Origin: Channallabes apus | Taxonomy: Eukaryota; Chordata; Actinopteri; Siluriformes; Clariidae | DNA length: 64,000 bases | NCBI GenBank assembly: GCA_030522415.1 | Contig: CM060118.1 | Span: 20,033,151-20,097,150, forward strand | Direction: 5' to 3' | Part shown: positions 62,901 through 64,000 of the stretch, in pieces | How the letters are laid out: each line of letters begins with the position of its first letter | How positions within the stretch are numbered: position 1 is the first letter of the stretch | Notes under the pieces: model-generated | The model's input: the letters and a program-made list of their open reading frames with translations, nothing else | What the model was told of the DNA's origin: nothing | Database searches by the model: none | Position numbers and translations under genes: made by a program

Positions 62901-63982
62901 GCGTGTAATCATCATTCTCAGCGAAGCCTGGGTTTACACTCAGAACGGTCGGGTTGTATAGGTTTTAGTTCATATGAAACAGAACTTAGAGCTTTGCTTA
63001 AGACACAGAGTTTTGCTTTGCAATTGAACCAACAGCAGTTCTTGATGTGAATTCTGTCTCAAGGCTCAAGGCTTTATCTTATGATCGCTGCTTTATCTTC
63101 AATGTTGACATGCCATAAGTTGTTTCTTTAATTATGCAGATTTTAACTAAAGTGGATTTAACATAAGGCATTCTCAAAAGACACCAATAAGGAGTCAAAT
63201 CAATCTTTTTGGTTTCTGGGCAAGTATGTAAGACGTACTACACCAAAGCACAAAAGATTATTGAGCTTGACATAAAATCTGACTGCGTTCGAAATGGCAT
63301 ACACGTTTAAAAAGAAATACAAGCATCAATGCAAAGGCCTTCAGCTCTGTTTTGATCTAGATACAGCTATCAATGAAAACAAATACTGTAATCTGGATCT
63401 GAAGCCTAGTTAGCCATCTCGCAATCAGTAAACACCGCGCCAGGCTTCGCCAACGGCGTGTGCAGAAATAAGATGGGTGCTTTTAACAGAAGTGGATGAA
63501 GAGAAAGACATGAAGAGTCAAGCTCAAGGCTATATAGCTGAGATTATTGGTGCATGTATGAGGGAGTGTGTAGGGTGGGTGGAGGGTGACAAACATAGTT
63601 GGGCTGTTGCACAAGCAGAGGATTCTGCATGTGAGAATGTGAGAAGCTGCGAGTGGTGGAACCCTCTGGATCTCTCCCACTCATCTGGCCACCTTCCTAA
63701 CCAGGGCAGAAAATCAAACAAGTAGGAAAGAATTAAATAAAAGTGAGAAGAAAAATGATTTCTTATAAATAGCCCGGTTGGCCAGAAGGCATAGGAAATG
63801 AGAGCAGCGAGACGCGGGAGACGAGTCTGAGCTTGACACGGGTCTTAAAATCGAGAGGGGGCGGAATCAGGGACCTACTGCGCAAAATGGCTCCAACCAA
63901 AGTGAGGATTAGTGTTTCTGCTTCCATGGCCAAGATTCTCCAGTACAACTAATCACCAAGTTCTCTCCTATTATTCCTCCCA
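59966..63982. other. Unique non-coding DNA, no supported gene
   Basis: Short TA repeat at 59988-59999, CA patch at 60299-60340, GA-rich patch at 61013-61078. Positions 60100-60900 are GC-rich. Positions 61700-62170 are high-complexity with ATTA motifs and little repeat, a conserved-element look (GGCCTAATGGAATTTAATTA at 61794). Open frames at 60473-60861 overlap in two plus-strand frames, lack splice support and resemble nothing known. Near the end, 63896-63950 reads MAPTKVRISVSASMAKILQY with a stop, also unrecognised. Confidence 0.4.
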
Positions 63983-64000
63983 TCTCTCTCTCTCTCTCTC
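63983..64000. repeat. CT microsatellite at window edge
   Basis: Pure CT units running to the last base, so its true length is unknown. Confidence 0.9.

Overview
The window looks like non-coding DNA from a ray-finned (teleost) fish nuclear genome. The reasons are Tc1-type IR/DR transposons of about 1.6 kb, tRNA-derived fish SINEs including a V-domain SINE, hAT miniature elements, and very dense CA, CT and GATA microsatellites. I could not place it to family level; a catfish-like origin is only a guess. There are no operons, no prokaryotic signals, and no host protein-coding gene that I can name. Nearly all open frames are chance frames, many running through CA or CT repeats. The only recognisable protein sequence is transposase, and every copy is broken. 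Layout: 1-6.9 kb is single-copy DNA with microsatellites and one old tRNA-SINE. 6.92-8.54 kb is Tc1 copy A (minus). 8.5-21.6 kb is mostly single-copy DNA with a 22-bp minisatellite at 15.8 kb and large TA and GATA arrays. 21.6-24.2 kb holds Tc1 copy B (minus) abutting an internally deleted relic of a second Tc1 family. 26.46-30.78 kb is a nest: a hAT-like shell carrying a second hAT element with an exact 8-bp target duplication, a deleted Tc1 element that is mostly inverted repeat, and Tc1 copy C (plus). 31-40 kb is largely unique, with blocks that resemble conserved non-coding DNA. 40.46-41.62 kb is a deleted element of another Tc1 family whose right tip has become a TA microsatellite. 45.9-46.5 kb is a decayed mariner. 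50.9-52.7 kb is a 1.7-kb degenerate ATTCT-type tract holding two SINEs. 55-60 kb holds several MITEs, one nested inside another, and a Tc1 relic at 59.5 kb. The rest is unique DNA and simple repeats. How parts work together: copies A, B and C are each 1621 bp, flanked by TA, and carry the same transposase with a DD34E catalytic triad. Each is split by one frameshift, so none could supply intact enzyme, though all keep both inverted ends. The large unique blocks rich in ATTA/TAATTA motifs would fit a gene desert or giant introns of a developmental or neural gene, but that is inference. A few short sequences with strong splice signals (18, 27, 44 and 87 nt) are recorded as exon candidates only. 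I did not find a convincing new biological system; the most unusual structures are the nested hAT/Tc1 cluster with its CRE-TATA promoter-like module, and the microexon candidates.
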